64,000 nucleotides of DNA from Lophius americanus (taxonomy: Eukaryota > Chordata > Actinopteri > Lophiiformes > Lophiidae), in contig JBBDHG010000134.1 in the NCBI GenBank assembly GCA_037951165.1, forward strand, positions 549,501 to 613,500, given 5' to 3'. Of the stretch, positions 26,112 to 52,699 are shown piece by piece; within the stretch, counting starts at the first letter, position 1, and the number at the start of each line of letters is the position of its first letter. The notes below the pieces were generated by a model. The model ran no database searches. It saw only the letters and a program-made list of their open reading frames with translations, and was not told where the DNA came from. Made by a program: the position numbers and the translations under genes.

Positions 26112-29100
26112 AATTATCTTCCGCTTATCGGGGGTCAGGACCTGCTGGCTGCAGTCTAGGGTTTTGAAGATGTCCTTCTCCCCAGCAACCCTCTCCAGCT
26201 AATCCTGGAGAATCCCAAGGCGTTCCCCGGACAGATGAGATTATTATCCCTCCAGTGAGTTCTGGATTTACACTTGGGTCTCCTCCCAGTTGGAGGAAGA
26301 AACCTCCAAAGGGAGGTGAAAAAAAAATAGTTGGCACAAAAGCAATCCTCCAACTAAGGATGTGTTCTTCTGGATTTTTCTTTCTTAGAGTGGAGAAAAG
26401 TCAGTGCATAGCCAACCCTCCACCGATTGTATCAACAAATTAAAATGAGCAAATCACAGTTGAAATGTACTTTGTATCAATCTTACATACAACACACCGT
26501 GTGCACTTGTGTAGCTTTCATGAGCAAAAAATCAACTGAGACACAACAAATTGTGGTTTATGACACTACTGAGCTCAACCCCTTGGTAGGCGCCACATGA
26601 CTGCAGTAATACGGTTATCGTTAGCTACTCACAACAAGTATCGCCCTGAATAACAGGATCATGATTACTTTTAGGAGAGGTTACCTTTGAGTTTTTCAAA
26701 TTTAACGTTTATGATTTTGCACCACAACTTCCATGTTGTTTCATTGAAGGTGTCAGAAGGATGATATTTACTCAGACATTTTCTCCAAAGCCTATAATTG
26801 AGATAGGTAAATGTCACTACAGGTCAGAGGTAAATATGTATTTTTGGGTCAACATTCCTAATTTGGAGAACATTTTCTAATTGCCCTTTCACGATAACCG
26901 GCAAGATCAGGAGGACCAGGGATTTGTGTTACTCTATTAAAACAAATACACAACTGAAGAGTCAAAATCAGACAATGGTCATACTTCACTGAGGACATTG
27001 ATTGATTGATTGATTTTCTGAAGAATGTAAAGACAAAATATGAATACTGTCTAACACTGATTCAGCTGTTAAAACAATACACCTTTCTTTATTTCTCTGT
27101 AGTGCGCTGTGTTGTACACCAGCTGCAGCGGTCAAAGGCGTCTACGCATCCACAATATGGCGGTCAACTGCTGTTCTCAGCTGGCTGACCTCTACCGCAA
27201 CTGTGAAACCGACACAATAATCAACTTCCTCTCCAAATATGGTGAGTGCAGAAATAACTAAGTTATGTTTATTAAATGTTTGGCTGGACGAGAGATGATA
27301 CACTTGACAGTAGATGGAAGTTGCATCCTCTTAGAAGCAGAAAGCTCTCAGGTTACTGCCACCCAGATTTACTGGGCAGAAGCTTATTTGTTATATGAAT
27401 AATATAATATGAAACCTCGTTTATAATGGACTCGAATTTATCATGCTGAAAATCTGCAGAGATTAATATTAGATTATATTTGTTTTGTGTGTTGCAGCGT
27501 TCCGGGGTGTCCTCAACAGCCCCACCAAGGCAGTGAGGGACACTCTAATGAACCAGTGTGCTCAGATTCTGGCCTGCTACAGGAAAAACTGTGCAAGCCC
27601 CTCATCAGCTGGCCAGGTAGAAAACATTACATGTGTCAAAAATCCACCATTACTTTGAGGAATGCTTGCTGAAAACAAAGATCACGCAATGAACGCTTCT
27701 CAGACTTTGACGCAGGGTCTCATTTTACAATGCAGGAAATGTGTGAGATCTCAAAGTTTGTATCACTTTAGACATTTCATTACAACGTGTGTTTCCCAGT
27801 TGATCCTCCCAGAATGCATGAAGCTGCTTCCGGTATATCTGAACTGTGTGCTGAAGAGTGATGTGCTGCTGCCGGGAGCTGACGTCTCATTGGACGACAG
27901 GGCCTACCTGAGGCAGCTGATCAGCTGCATTGACGTTACAGAGAGCCATGTGTTCTTCTACCCCCACCTGCTGCCGCTGGTGAGACCACACACACACACA
28001 CACACACACACACATTACACAGGAGCAGGGTTGAGCTGCTGCCGCTTTTCTCTCTGTCTCTCTGCCCTTAAAGCAAAAGTCATGTTTTAAGGGGAGTAAC
28101 ATACCGCAGTTTGCCTTAAATGTTGAGTTTGATCACTAAATACAATGCTATTAATTTATCATAATTCATCTAATCTTGTTTCTTCTCTTTGACTTTCCAG
28201 ATGAAGTTGGAAAGCGATTCGTTGCCGATGGCGGTGAGGGATTCCGAGGAGAGGTTGTCTAAAGGTGGAATCTACCTCCTGGAGACGGGACTCCACCTCT
28301 TCCTGTGGGTGGGAGCCAGTGTTCAGCAGGAGCTGTTACTCAACATCTTTGGCACGTCAAGTTTCAGCCAGCTAGACCCGAGCATGGTGAGAAGAAACAA
28401 AGCCGCCTAATCAATTAATGTCTGTGGACTTTAATTGAAGGATTAGCGGCCCACAGTTTAATCCTGGGTTCATTCAAAATTCAATTCCCAAACAGCAACT
28501 GCTGCCTCATGTTCATCAGTGAAGTAGACGGGGCTGTTTTCAGAGTCTTTCTTATATATTAGTCATAAACTATTTAGACCTTTATTTATGCATATATATA
28601 ATTTGCATATTGTGTACTTTCTCATGTGAGTGTAACAACAGTGAAACACAGATTGCAGTACATTAGTCTTTTTTTTATTTACAATGTCAATTTTTTGTTC
28701 AATTTTGTCCAGTGTGATTTAATCTGATATAATTAAATCACAGAAATCAAAGAAAATATCCTATTTATAAACCCTTTTGCCTCTCTCGGGACATATTTGT
28801 CTTTTTACTTTCCTGAATTGTTTTATTTTTTTAATTATTATTTTGACTGTGATAATGTAATAGGCTTTAGTTTTGTCATGTCAACATCAGATTTTTACAT
28901 ACATTAATAATTCACTGTCTAAACAAGACTTACACTCATAGTATGTTAATATAATAACCCTTAAATGTCACCTGGAGAAACACTGGAAAAATTTACTTTT
29001 TGCTTATTTAATTTCTGTTGTTAGGGCATTTATTCATTTAACTAAATTTACCATAAAATGACAAATTGTTCATCAAACATGTTTCTAAACAGTAAAAAAG

Positions 29101-30891
29101 ATAAGACTTATAAGATCAAACTCAGAATTATTCCATGATAAAAATGTAATTATGGAAAATAGTTAATAGACTTATTTTGTTTGTATTAAGTTACATAAAT
29201 GTGTTTAGTAAGTTTTTAAATGCTTTAATATGCCAAGAGATCCCACTTATCAAATGGTTAATGCCTTTTCATCGGTGACCTCTTTAACATGTGATGTCCC
29301 CCATGGCTCTATGTTTGGCCCCTTACTCTTTAGCATAAACATGCTACCAGGTTCAGGCAAGTGCCACAATTTTTCAAAAAAGAAATGGTGATAAAAATGT
29401 AATCGACCAAATAGTTGAGCAGAACATGAATGAATACAACAATTAATTAATATTTGATAGTTATGATCAAGAATGATGATAGTTAAAAGCATTAAGTCAA
29501 TAGCAGTGTCAAATAATATTAATATATAGTTCAGGTTCAAGAAGGGGAGGTTTTGCATCACAGAGCGTGTGAGTGTAGCCTGACAGTGGAGTGAAGCGTA
29601 AGGGTTACTCTGACATATCGATCTCACCCGATCTGCGGTGACTGTAAAGGTCATAGTTGGTAACCTAGTTGATGGTAAAGTCTGACTATGAATCTGTGTT
29701 CTAGACGAGTCTACCCACGCTGGATAACCCCTTCTCTCAGAGACTCCAGGAGATCATCACATCCTTCAGAGCGCAGCGATCGCGATATATGAAGGTACAT
29801 TTTTTCTCTTTTACTTCAACCTTCTCTCATGTTTTATGTCCAGTATGAGACGGAGAATTACTCATGTAATTTTTCAGTTTGGGCATGGTTTTTATATCCG
29901 AGCCATTATCTGTTCAAATGTGTGATGACAGTTCTTCGTATTTAGGAGGGGCTGAAATTATTAACTACCTAGCCTATTAACGCAGACTTGAATGTAAACT
30001 ATGTCTCTTATCAAGCAAAAAGGCCACCTTTTTCTAAAAATACCCAAAATTTTGATTTTGTACTTTTCTCTTTGTTACATACACATATCAGCCATAACAT
30101 TAGAACCACCTACCCGCCAGAATAACTCGTTGATGTGTGTTATGACAACTGTCTGTCCGAATCTGCATAATCTTAACAGCAATTCTTGCTACAGTAGTGG
30201 GATCATACAACACGCCCTGTCACTGATTTCCCACTTGTCCATACTTGGACTGTTTTGGTAGGTACTAACCACTGCAGCCCCCAAAAAGACCTGCATCTTT
30301 GCAGATGCTTAACAATGATTGAACTGAATGACTCAAAGAATGAATGTGAGTTCACTCCTGATATACGTATCCCACCCACCAAGGGGTGGTGTCATTTTAA
30401 TGACATAACATTATTCACAGCTATCATCAGTGGTTATAATGTTCTGACTGATTGCCGTATGTTTGCAACGTTTGCAAGACGCTCCTTTTTCCTGGATTCA
30501 ATTTTAATGGGTTATTTTCCCTCCTACCAAGTGTCATATAAATAAAAAAAAAAAAAAAAAAACCTGTCTAATAGTTTTTATGTATCCCTGCTAAAACACT
30601 GTAAAACACACAAACACAGGTGGAAATATGACCCCCTTTTCGGTAAGAATGGTCAACTATGCATTACGTGACATTTGTGATTGTCTGTGATTGATGGATG
30701 ACAATGATTCACTCCTCTTTCCTCACCTCTCCCTCTCCTCTGGTTTGCAGCTGGTTGTGGTCAAACAGGAAGACAAAACCGAGCTGATTTTCAGGCATTT
30801 CCTGGTCGAGGACAAGAGCGCGTGTGGGGGAGCGTCATACGTAGACTTCTTGTGTCACATGCACAAGGAAATCCGTCAGCTTCTCAGCTAG
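14352..30891 (+). CDS. sec24c: Sec24C, COPII cargo-adaptor subunit (complete gene)
   Basis: Sec24C partners Sec23 in the inner COPII coat and selects cargo at ER exit sites. Coding exons: 14352-14511, 15803-15929, 16159-16319, 16434-17177, 17260-17408, 21406-21514, 21606-21733, 22894-23032, 23117-23232, 23427-23551, 23732-23923, 24099-24192, 24756-24872, 24973-25143, 25337-25433, 25547-25692, 27103-27241, 27498-27616, 27800-27979, 28201-28386, 29705-29794, 30751-30891. All join in phase to 1209 codons plus TAG. The start MNVNQHTPVASPYGPP matches the Sec24C N-terminus (MNVNQ). Domains in order: Pro/Gln/Ser-rich tail (1-440), RLDPDAIPSPIQVIEDD, zinc finger (about 540-570), vWA-like trunk (about 612-850), beta-sandwich and helical parts (about 845-1010), gelsolin repeat (about 1040-1150), C-terminus SYVDFLCHMHKEIRQLLS. 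The core is far closer to Sec24C than Sec24D (e.g. DVATLGVVP, LDNPFSQRL). It is longer than human SEC24C (1094) mainly in the Pro-rich tail. Confidence 0.95.
14794..14874 (+). CDS. sec24c: Candidate optional sec24c exon (27 codons) in intron 2
   Basis: A C/T-rich tract and TTTCAG precede an open 81-base segment that ends at TTGG|GTAACT. It starts and ends in phase 1, exactly the phase of the junction between the exons at 14511 and 15803, so inclusion adds 27 residues without shifting the frame (GYSSFTSFPSKAVTAN... to ...SPLDL). The composition (Ser, Pro, Thr) suits the disordered Sec24C tail. I know of no family homology for this peptide, so use of the exon is inferred from splice signals and phase only. 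Confidence 0.5.
15110..15240 (+). repeat. Dispersed repeat, copy 2
   Basis: This is the partner of 13060-13210 in sec24c intron 2, same orientation, strongly diverged. It contains GTTTGATGTCATCTGCAATC and CATACACGCACGCTAAGC. Confidence 0.45.
16434..17177 (+). CDS. sec24c: sec24c large Pro-rich exon
   Basis: This 744-base exon encodes residues about 150-397, almost entirely Pro, Ser, Gln and Thr, with no folded domain. In Sec24 proteins this N-terminal tail is disordered. The reading is fixed by phase 1 at both borders and by the adjoining residues (ALPHSSQPP at the start, GGYPPHQNG at the end). A second open frame through the same bases is a by-product of the biased composition. Confidence 0.9.
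17449..17970. mobile_element. Tc1-like element, internally deleted, both ends present
   Basis: The left end GATCAGCCATTACATTAAGA continues CAACCTGCTTAATATTGTGTC; the right end TTATAATGTTGTGGCTGATT is its inverted counterpart. The middle retains blocks such as GGTACTAACTGCTGCAGACC in the order seen in full-length fish Tc1-like elements. It is about one third of full length and carries no transposase frame. It is the best preserved of the copies in this window. Confidence 0.75.
18539..18607 (+). CDS. sec24c: Candidate optional sec24c mini-exon repeating the DPDAIPSP motif (23 codons)
   Basis: After an AG at 18537-18538, 23 codons read QPSDMPAVQK then SRHRIDPDAIPSP and end at a consensus donor (CCA|GTAAGT). 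The preceding coding exon (17260-17408) ends QKRLDPDAIPSP. Both borders of the mini-exon are phase 0, matching the junction 17408/21406, so it can be included in frame, giving two DPDAIPSP copies in tandem before IQVIEDD. It cannot replace the preceding exon, whose start is phase 1. The strong similarity to that exon's end makes chance very unlikely; whether it is optional or constitutive is not visible from genomic sequence. Confidence 0.75.
21734..22893 (+). other. sec24c: sec24c intron before the zinc-finger exon
   Basis: A 1.16-kb AT-rich intron. I see no exon, repeat array or RNA gene in it. Confidence 0.7.
22894..23232 (+). CDS. sec24c: sec24c zinc-finger exons
   Basis: Two exons (22894-23032, 23117-23232) encode residues 527-611. 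They hold the Sec23/Sec24 zinc-binding site: CNRC (Cys542, Cys545) and CGFC (Cys564, Cys567), all four ligands intact. They are followed by PPQYFQHLDHTGKRVDCYDR, a stretch typical of Sec24C/D. The zinc finger lies at the face of the coat that contacts the membrane side of the Sec23/24 dimer. Confidence 0.93.
23427..25143 (+). CDS. sec24c: sec24c trunk-domain exons
   Basis: Five exons (23427-23551, 23732-23923, 24099-24192, 24756-24872, 24973-25143) encode residues 612-844, the vWA-like trunk that binds Sec23 and carries cargo sites. Signatures: AFIFLIDVSYNAI, VGFVTYNKVLHFYN, LVNVNESRQVI, LLDQIPEMFADTRETETVFG, ECVAQGCCVDLFLFPNQYVD. No stop or frame break is seen. Confidence 0.93.
23941..24032. 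repeat. (CA)n microsatellite 17 bases after a sec24c donor
   Basis: An almost uninterrupted CA tract of about 45 units begins 17 bases after the donor at 23924. CA tracts next to donors are known binding sites for hnRNP L. Confidence 0.95.
25693..27102 (+). other. sec24c: sec24c intron with repeat debris
   Basis: This 1.4-kb intron separates ...GALMQ from CAVLYTSC... It contains an (ATT)n run (26067-26110) joined to a LINE 3'-end fragment in reverse orientation (26115-26330). The remainder is AT-rich with no exon. Confidence 0.7.
26067..26330 (-). mobile_element. Decayed LINE 3'-end fragment with adjoining (ATT)n
   Basis: Read on the minus strand the fragment contains CCTCCCTTTGGAGGTTTCTTC, CTGGAGGGATAATAATCTCA and CCCCGATAAGCGGAAG, the 3' coding end and tail of a non-LTR retrotransposon that is common in fish. 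The same element is present in forward orientation at 62690-63025. The frame is broken. Confidence 0.6.
27800..29794 (+). CDS. sec24c: sec24c gelsolin-domain exons
   Basis: Three exons (27800-27979, 28201-28386, 29705-29794) encode residues 1012-1163. They include LILPECMKLLPVYLNCVLKS, then the gelsolin-like repeat with GGIYLLETGLHLFLWVG, then the helix FRAQRSRYMK. Family and order match Sec24C. Exon 28201-28386 ends at ATG|GTGAGA in phase 0. Confidence 0.92.
27987..28014. repeat. (CA)n microsatellite 7 bases after a sec24c donor
   Basis: A tract of about 14 CA units starts immediately after the donor GTGAGAC at 27980. Confidence 0.9.
28387..29704 (+). other. sec24c: sec24c intron with a reverse-transcriptase relic
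   Basis: A 1.3-kb AT-rich intron. The part 29225-29440 is homologous to 53680-53920 and contains GATGTCCCCCATGGCTCTAT followed by GTTTGGCCCCTTACTC, which reads as the conserved VPxGSxxGPLL stretch of non-LTR reverse transcriptases. The copy is decayed; no frame survives. Confidence 0.55.
29795..30750 (+). other. sec24c: Last sec24c intron, mostly a Tc1-like remnant
   Basis: The intron carries the Tc1-like copy at 30086-30454 and a poly-A run at 30545-30560. No exon was recognised. Confidence 0.65.
30086..30454. mobile_element. Tc1-like element, short internally deleted copy
   Basis: The left end TATCAGCCATAACATTAGAA and right end GTGGTTATAATGTTCTGACTG are inverted counterparts. The middle retains TTGCTACAGTAGTGGGATC and GGTAGGTACTAACCACTGCAG in the order of the element at 17449-17970. 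Confidence 0.7.
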
Positions 30892-32350
30892 AGGCCTGCA
30901 GACTTCCACCTTCAACTGTCTGACTCAACCCTGGTGCACCCCTCCCTGTCAAAGAAAGCGCTTTGTTTTTTCTTTTCTTTTTTTTACCGATACACTAAAG
31001 CTCTCTTTGGAGCCAGCAGAGCATCAGATACCAGCTGGCAGATGTTATGGTGTGTGTGAGGGAGTCAGATGTTAATAGAGCTTTACTCTGCCTCAAATCC
31101 ACGGCTCCAACATAAAAGGACAAGAATAACAAAGGGGGGGGGGGGGGTGATGTACATAAACACAACAGAACAATCATGAATGCCACAGACTGACGGCTGA
31201 TGTGACCGTAGTCGCTGGACTGTCTGTATTATTAAACTGAAAGGCTGTTTTGGGTTAAAAATCGACCCTAGGATGGCAACCATTTTTTTTATATGATTGA
31301 ATCCCAATAGAATGAAGGGCGTCTGTATACCAAGACATAAATTAATGCTGTTGTTTCTGTCTCCTCTGTCCTCTGAACATGGCCTTAGTGCACCCTCCCC
31401 AGGCTGCTCCAATCGTCTGACGTGTGTCTGTGTGTGTCTCCACATGGGAGGCGATTAGTCGCCCACTGTCTAGTTCTCACACTGGATCCGTATGACCTTT
31501 CACCTGAGAAGCATTAAAGAAGTATAATTAAATGTAAAAATCTGGGGTCGGTGCTTGAGTCGGCTTCACTCGAGTTCTTTTATTTTCCCACATGTTTGTC
31601 ACTTAGTTCTAAGTCTATGCAGCAAAGCCAAACACCACACATCAATAAAGTAATGAAAAGTAAATCAAGGCTGGGCGTGAAGCCTCTAGTGCTTCAGACT
31701 CTATATTATTTAAAAGCTTTGATGTCCAAAATGTTTTTAAAAAATAAATAGGTTTTCCAGCAAACAGAAATGCAAATGGGATGACGGTGGGCATCAGTTT
31801 GCAGATCTTCGTGTGAGTTGTCTCCACTCTGACAACATACTGTGTGCAAATAAGAAATATATAATCTGTACAGAATGAAGAGAAAATAAGAGTTTTAAAG
31901 AACTGTCTGAGGAGCTGTGGTCTGGTAATGGTTGGTTTCTCTGTCACGGATGGTTGAAAGGTCAAATCAACAGCCTTTACTGAAGAGAGGAAGACCCCCG
32001 ACTGGCTTTTTGATATGTTGGTGTGTGAGAGAGAGAGAGAGAGAGAGAGTGAGTGTGAGTGAATGTCAGGTCGGTCCTGGTGAATTTCTCCCGAGGAACA
32101 GAGGGATCAGCCAGGACACACACACACACACTACCCTTGAGATTAAAGTCAGTCTTCAGTTATCAACATCTGTTCTTTCTTTAACCATGTGAATGTTTGG
32201 TGTGTGTGCAGCGCACTGTTCCAACTTTATGTTCACTGACTGATGTGCCCAAGGTCTTGACTAATCTAAATATCTGTTCCTTTTTCTTTGACTTTTTTTT
32301 TTTTCATTTCCTCTTGGGACTGCTAATAAAATGATTGTTTAAAGTGAAAA
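30892..32350 (+). other. sec24c: sec24c 3' UTR
   Basis: The untranslated region follows the TAG at 30889-30891. Several AATAAA words occur (e.g. 31643, 31743); the most convincing polyadenylation signal is CTAATAAAATG at 32323-32333, followed by a GT/T-rich segment. A run of 14 G (31134-31147) and a (GA)n run (32029-32049) lie within. The true 3' end could be at an earlier signal. Confidence 0.5.
32325..32330 (+). terminator. sec24c: Probable sec24c polyadenylation signal
   Basis: AATAAA followed within 20 bases by TGATTGTTT. It is chosen over earlier AATAAA words because of the downstream GT-rich context; not proven. Confidence 0.4.
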
Positions 32351-34193
32351 GTCACATTTTGCTTCTTTCTAAATTGCTGTCATACATCATTAATTTTAAA
32401 GCACCCATTTGTAGATTTGCCTCAAGAGTTTGTGTCTTATGAAAGTACTGTTTTTTTGTTTATCCTATTTATATACTGAGAAGTTTGGGGTGTCATGGAC
32501 TCATCATCACCCCAGCTACAGATCTTTAGTGTTAATGTGATAACTCAAAAACTATTTCACAGATCATTTCCAAATCTCCCCCTGATTTTGGACTGACATT
32601 TTTGATTGGGAATTGTTTTCCCCATAATTTCACAACCGTTGGTCCAATTTAGTTTAAATGTGGTGCGACTCGAGGAGTTACATCTTGTTTTTTTGTGGGT
32701 TTTTTTTCTACAAATAAACCCTTTGGAACAGAACTTCAACTTTTATTTAAGGAGATGAATTGGGGGTTTGCTTGTACGATGTAGGAGATTGGGGGATTTT
32801 TGGAAAGTTACCCTTGCTGACGGGGATAGGACAGCGTAGGCCTAGTCAAATCAGCATAAAAAAAGAAAAAACCCATGATATATTAATAAATCCAAAAGCG
32901 TTTCTAACAACTCTGTCTATGTGAAACATTTTTCGCCCTCTTAGTATCTAAATAAAAAACATTACCAAACTGCATTAATAACTGGCTGCAGCTGGGATAG
33001 ACACACTCAAGGCTGATCAACACCAGCCCTGTTCAATCACATCATCGCTTTAATCGACCATTTTCAGAAGCAGGAAGTGACTCCTATCAGTCAGAGCAGT
33101 AAGACTCAGTAACCGGTCCTAATATTCTGTGTGATCCGTTCACATCGACCGTTTATAAACAACACTGAGTTTGTCTGTCGAAACTGAGACGAAACAAACA
33201 CATCAAATATCACATTACAGTGCTATAAGTGACATAAGATGTAATATCCACCAATCAGCCAAAACATTAGAACTGGTTTGGGTTTAGGTAGCCCACTATT
33301 CCAAAATCAATTTGGGAAGAGACGAGGAAGATGTTGATGGAATTACATCAACCTGTGAAGGGTTCCAAGTTATTTCTAACATTCTGGGACTCCACATCCT
33401 GGTCCACAGGGCAATGTTTCATGTGTTATATTGGCAGGTATTTAATTGTTTTACTTTTTACAAGTTAAAAACAATTTGTCTGGAGTTATTTCATTATTTT
33501 TGAAGGGTAGTTTTTCTTGATTGAGGAACTGAAGAGAGGGCCATTGATTTTCTATACGCGGGGTCCATGATGTGAAATTAGTGTAAGGGGATTTGTTTGA
33601 TTCCTGGTGGTGGATTGTCGCTGGAGGCAGCTGATGATCAGGAGGCCAACAATAATCAAGTGTTTACGATCTGAACAGCCTGACAGTCTACAAGGCGCTG
33701 CCTTTTTCTGGGGTCACCTCTCTCAGTCAACAGAGGCGGGGTCTTCAGATGGGTGGGCACCCCCCTCCTCCCGGACATTAAGATCTGGGTGCTGTGGTTG
33801 GGTGGGTTCTGCCACAGCGGCTGTGCTGGGGGTCAAAGAGGGAGTGGTGCTCGTGGTTATTTCTGGTGGGTGTATCAGAAAGCATCCCAGTACAGAGTGC
33901 ATGAGACTGACATGGCAAGTGTTGAATGAGAGTGATAACGCACACACGTACACACTCGCACACACACACATACACACACTTCTGCCTCCTGAGTGCCCAC
34001 CCTCCTTCCGACACAGCATTCCTGTGCCAGCAGATGAAAGCCAGCCTCCTCCTGACTCCTCATGGGTGGAGTGGTTTGCCGTGGAGTTGAATCTGACTCA
34101 CTTATTCATCCCGAGTGTGAGGAGCTGAAGAGCAGAGCGGCTTATACACCCTCTCTCTCACACACACACATATATAGGAGGCAGTGAGAAGGG
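32351..34193. other. Spacer between sec24c and synpo2l, with synpo2l promoter at its right end
   Basis: AT-rich spacer with a lone Tc1-like end (33253-33276, CAATCAGCCAAAACATTAGA) and a CA-rich tract (33940-33980). The right end should hold the promoter of the long synpo2l form; CATTCCT (a TEAD/M-CAT word) occurs at 34017-34023 and (CA)n followed by TATATA at 34161-34175. The TATATA is only 24 bases from the ATG and so is unlikely to be the functional TATA box. Confidence 0.4.
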
Positions 34194-49677
<15,484 letters not shown>

Positions 49678-51190
49678 ACAGACTCTTTTCCATAGAGCTT
49701 TTTAAACTCGTGTGGTTTTTAGTGATGTAATATTGTAGGAATATACTATATTTTATTGACATGTTTAGAGTCGATACTGCAGCTTTGGGTTTTATCAGCA
49801 ACATTTTATCACAATATCTTGTGAGGTCAGCTTCTTGTGCAGCACATTTTATGATAAGGAGCTAATTGTTTTGAATTATTTATCCACTGTTTTAAGTTAA
49901 GGCTTAAATTTATTATCCGTCTGGGTTTGAAAATCAGCTTCCATGCGTCTTTTATGTTGGACGATCCAGAATATGGCAGTGAAGAGACAAAAGCTTCAAC
50001 ATCATCAATCTGACAGAAGAGGAGGTTAAAATAATGCCCCTAATGAATGTGGTTGTTGTTTTGGCTACACCTGATTAGGTGCTGCCACAGCAGAAGCTCA
50101 TCCATGTTGTTAACTGGCACAGATTTTTGCCAGATTCCTGATGCAATTTTCCCAATTTACTCAGGCTTGGGATCGGCACCATGCCTACTGTGCGACTAGG
50201 CACCTAGTTGTTGGGTGAGGTGAGGAAACCCAGCAAAACCCACAATCACAATCCCCGTTTTAAAAGACCAGTGCATCCTGGGCTAAGGAGCTTCCTGAAA
50301 ATGTTTAGTTTATAAAAAGTAGCCACTGCAGAGACAGCGATGTCCATGATGACGCTCTAGGACGCTATAAATTACATCGCGATATGACGATATGTGGACG
50401 TTGAATAATTGAGGTTTTTCACTTCACTGTTTTCTTAATCGTCATCCATGTTGACTTTTGTTGTGCTTGTTTGAAATGTGGCTATACAGCATGTGGGGAG
50501 CAAATAGAGCTGCTAAGGTAAGAGATTTCTGAGAAGAGTAGAGAAGTATCAGAACACACACACGCACACACACACACACGCACACACACACACAGAGTTG
50601 TTATGGTGCAAAAAATGGGACCTAAACAATATAAGACAGCTGGTTTTAATGTTATGGCTGATCGGTGTAGCACGCTCACCTCACGAAAGTTTAAAAACTG
50701 AAGCTTAAAGGCTTGACAAAGGGACAAAATGAGATGCAACTGTAAACATTGAAGTGAATGACCTAGAATTGAAGATAATAAAGAAGTAGAGAGGACGTGA
50801 AAAGACGAGACTGTTGTTAACGATGTGTCAGATGTTGGGGAAAAGAAAGCAGATGTGACAAGAAGAAAATGTCTGATCAGACAGGAGTTGCAGATTTGAC
50901 TTCATAGGGAGCAGACATCCATGTTTGTGTAAAGCAGTTCTGACTCCCCTGTAAGAATGTGTGTTCGATCACTCTGTGTTGTTCTTTTTCTATAAGTATC
51001 CTGCAGCGGTGTGCGCTTTGTTTCCCCCAGTTTTTCGTATGAGCACAGCTGCCACGAGGAAGGCCCCGTATTTTCACAGTATACCCTGACCTCTGGTCTG
51101 TTCACATGGAGAGGTGTAATGTGTCATTTTAGCTGTGATTCTTTGCTGCACCGCTGAGAGCCTGAATAAAAATAGACGTTAGTCACATCA
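49678..51190 (+). other. synpo2l: synpo2l 3' UTR and flank
   Basis: AT-rich sequence after the stop. AATAAA words occur at 50776-50781 and 51165-51170, either of which could end the transcript. A CA tract (50559-50593) and a Tc1-like end on the reverse orientation (50614-50670) lie within, so the natural 3' end may also be earlier. Confidence 0.4.
50614..50670. mobile_element. Isolated Tc1-like element end
   Basis: GGGACCTAAACAATATAAGA, CAGCTGG and TTTTAATGTTATGGCTGATC form the reverse complement of the left end at 17449-17500. The rest of the element is absent. Confidence 0.65.
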
Positions 51191-52514
51191 GCTGTCACTC
51201 TGTTTCTTCCTGTGTCAGCCACGTCACCAGAAGCTCCACCATCTCCTCCTGACATTAGTTTGATCTTTTCAACCGCTCACTTGTCCTCCGGGGATCCAGG
51301 CAGATCAAATAGGGTCTCGAAAAGCTTTAATTGTTTCGTTTTCAAGAAAATCCTTTTGTACTTTCACCACAAGGAGGCACTGTAGGACTAGTGATTTACG
51401 TTTGTTGCACCGACGGATTTTGGTTTCCTCCATTATTTGAATGTATTTGGCATTGCTAGGGTGTGATATTCCATTTCATAATTTATATTATTCTTATCAA
51501 GATTAGAAATGTTTGGATCCTAACTGTAAATTTGATACATTTTGAAAATCCAGCCTAAGCAACAAAGAAAAATAATTTCAAGTCCAAGCCTCTTCTTCTA
51601 CCCTAGATTTTAATGTCTGTTCTCCGCAGTTGAAACATCTTCTCCGAGGATTGTTGTTCTACATCTATTAGCAATTTAACGACAGCCGGCTGATGGACGT
51701 CTACGTATGAAACCCAACCACAGCCTCAGAAAGTCTCTGACCTATGACCCCTGTGTGGGATCAGGTGACGGACGACGCTAACTTTAGCGCTAACGTTAGT
51801 CCTGTTGTCCACTGGAGAGCCTAGCTTCTGTGCAAGTGGGGCACAAAAGCACAAACCCACTCAGCATGCAGCATTTTCACCTTTCCACAAAAGTAGGTAA
51901 TAGGATTTCTGAAAAATATAAAAGCCTTGACTGCGCTTTTGGCTATATTAGCAAATTAGTTCTACAGTTCAGCTTCCTTCTGCTCCATCCTCTTTTAATG
52001 CTTTTTCCGCTCAATTACACACTCACTCTCACACACACACACACACACACTTCACCTATTTTTGGAGCCGTTAATCTCCAGCTATTTGGCCCGGTGCTAA
52101 ACTCTTAATTCTGATGGATTTTTTACAACGTGATTGAGATTGGAGGAGAAGAGCTTCATCGTACATCCTGTCTTCACTCGCCACTCCGACAAAGTCGCTG
52201 AGCAGTTTGCCTCAAACCTTGTTCTCGGGTCAACATAGAGGGGAGTTTAGGGACAGGTCAGATAGTAAACAATCAACACTGAGAGAGACTTTAGTGAGTA
52301 TCTATTTCCCCCCCAAAGTTCCTTATTAACTGATCTATTTAGCTCAATAGTACTGTGAGAAGGTGATTATTCCTGACTTTTCCTTTAATCTCACCATGAG
52401 CTTCGTGGTTAACAGTTTTTTTATATCCATGAGTGTGTGTGGGGTCTTTTTAATCCTTTTATCTTTCACTTTTTTTTTATTCTTTCTTACCACGAAGACT
52501 GACAAAAAGGCATT

Positions 52515-52600
52515 CTATTCTATTCTATTCTATCCTATTCCATTTTATTTCATTCAATTCAGTTCAATTCTAATCTAATCTATTCTATTCGAATCTCTTC
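52515..52600. repeat. (TTCTA)n degenerate pentanucleotide repeat
   Basis: ATTCTATTCTATTCTATTC decaying into CATTTTATTTCATTCAATTC and TCTAATCTAATC. Confidence 0.85.
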
Positions 52601-52699
52601 CATTCTATTATGAATGAAATAGATACGACTCACGTCCCCCAACTGATGAATTGAAATAAACCCTAAAAATCTCCTGAAATCCTAAACCAGATCATTCCT

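Noticed and set aside
34170..34175. TATATA as the TATA box of synpo2l
   Set aside because: It is only 24 bases from the start codon, leaving no 5' UTR, and is attached to a CA tract.
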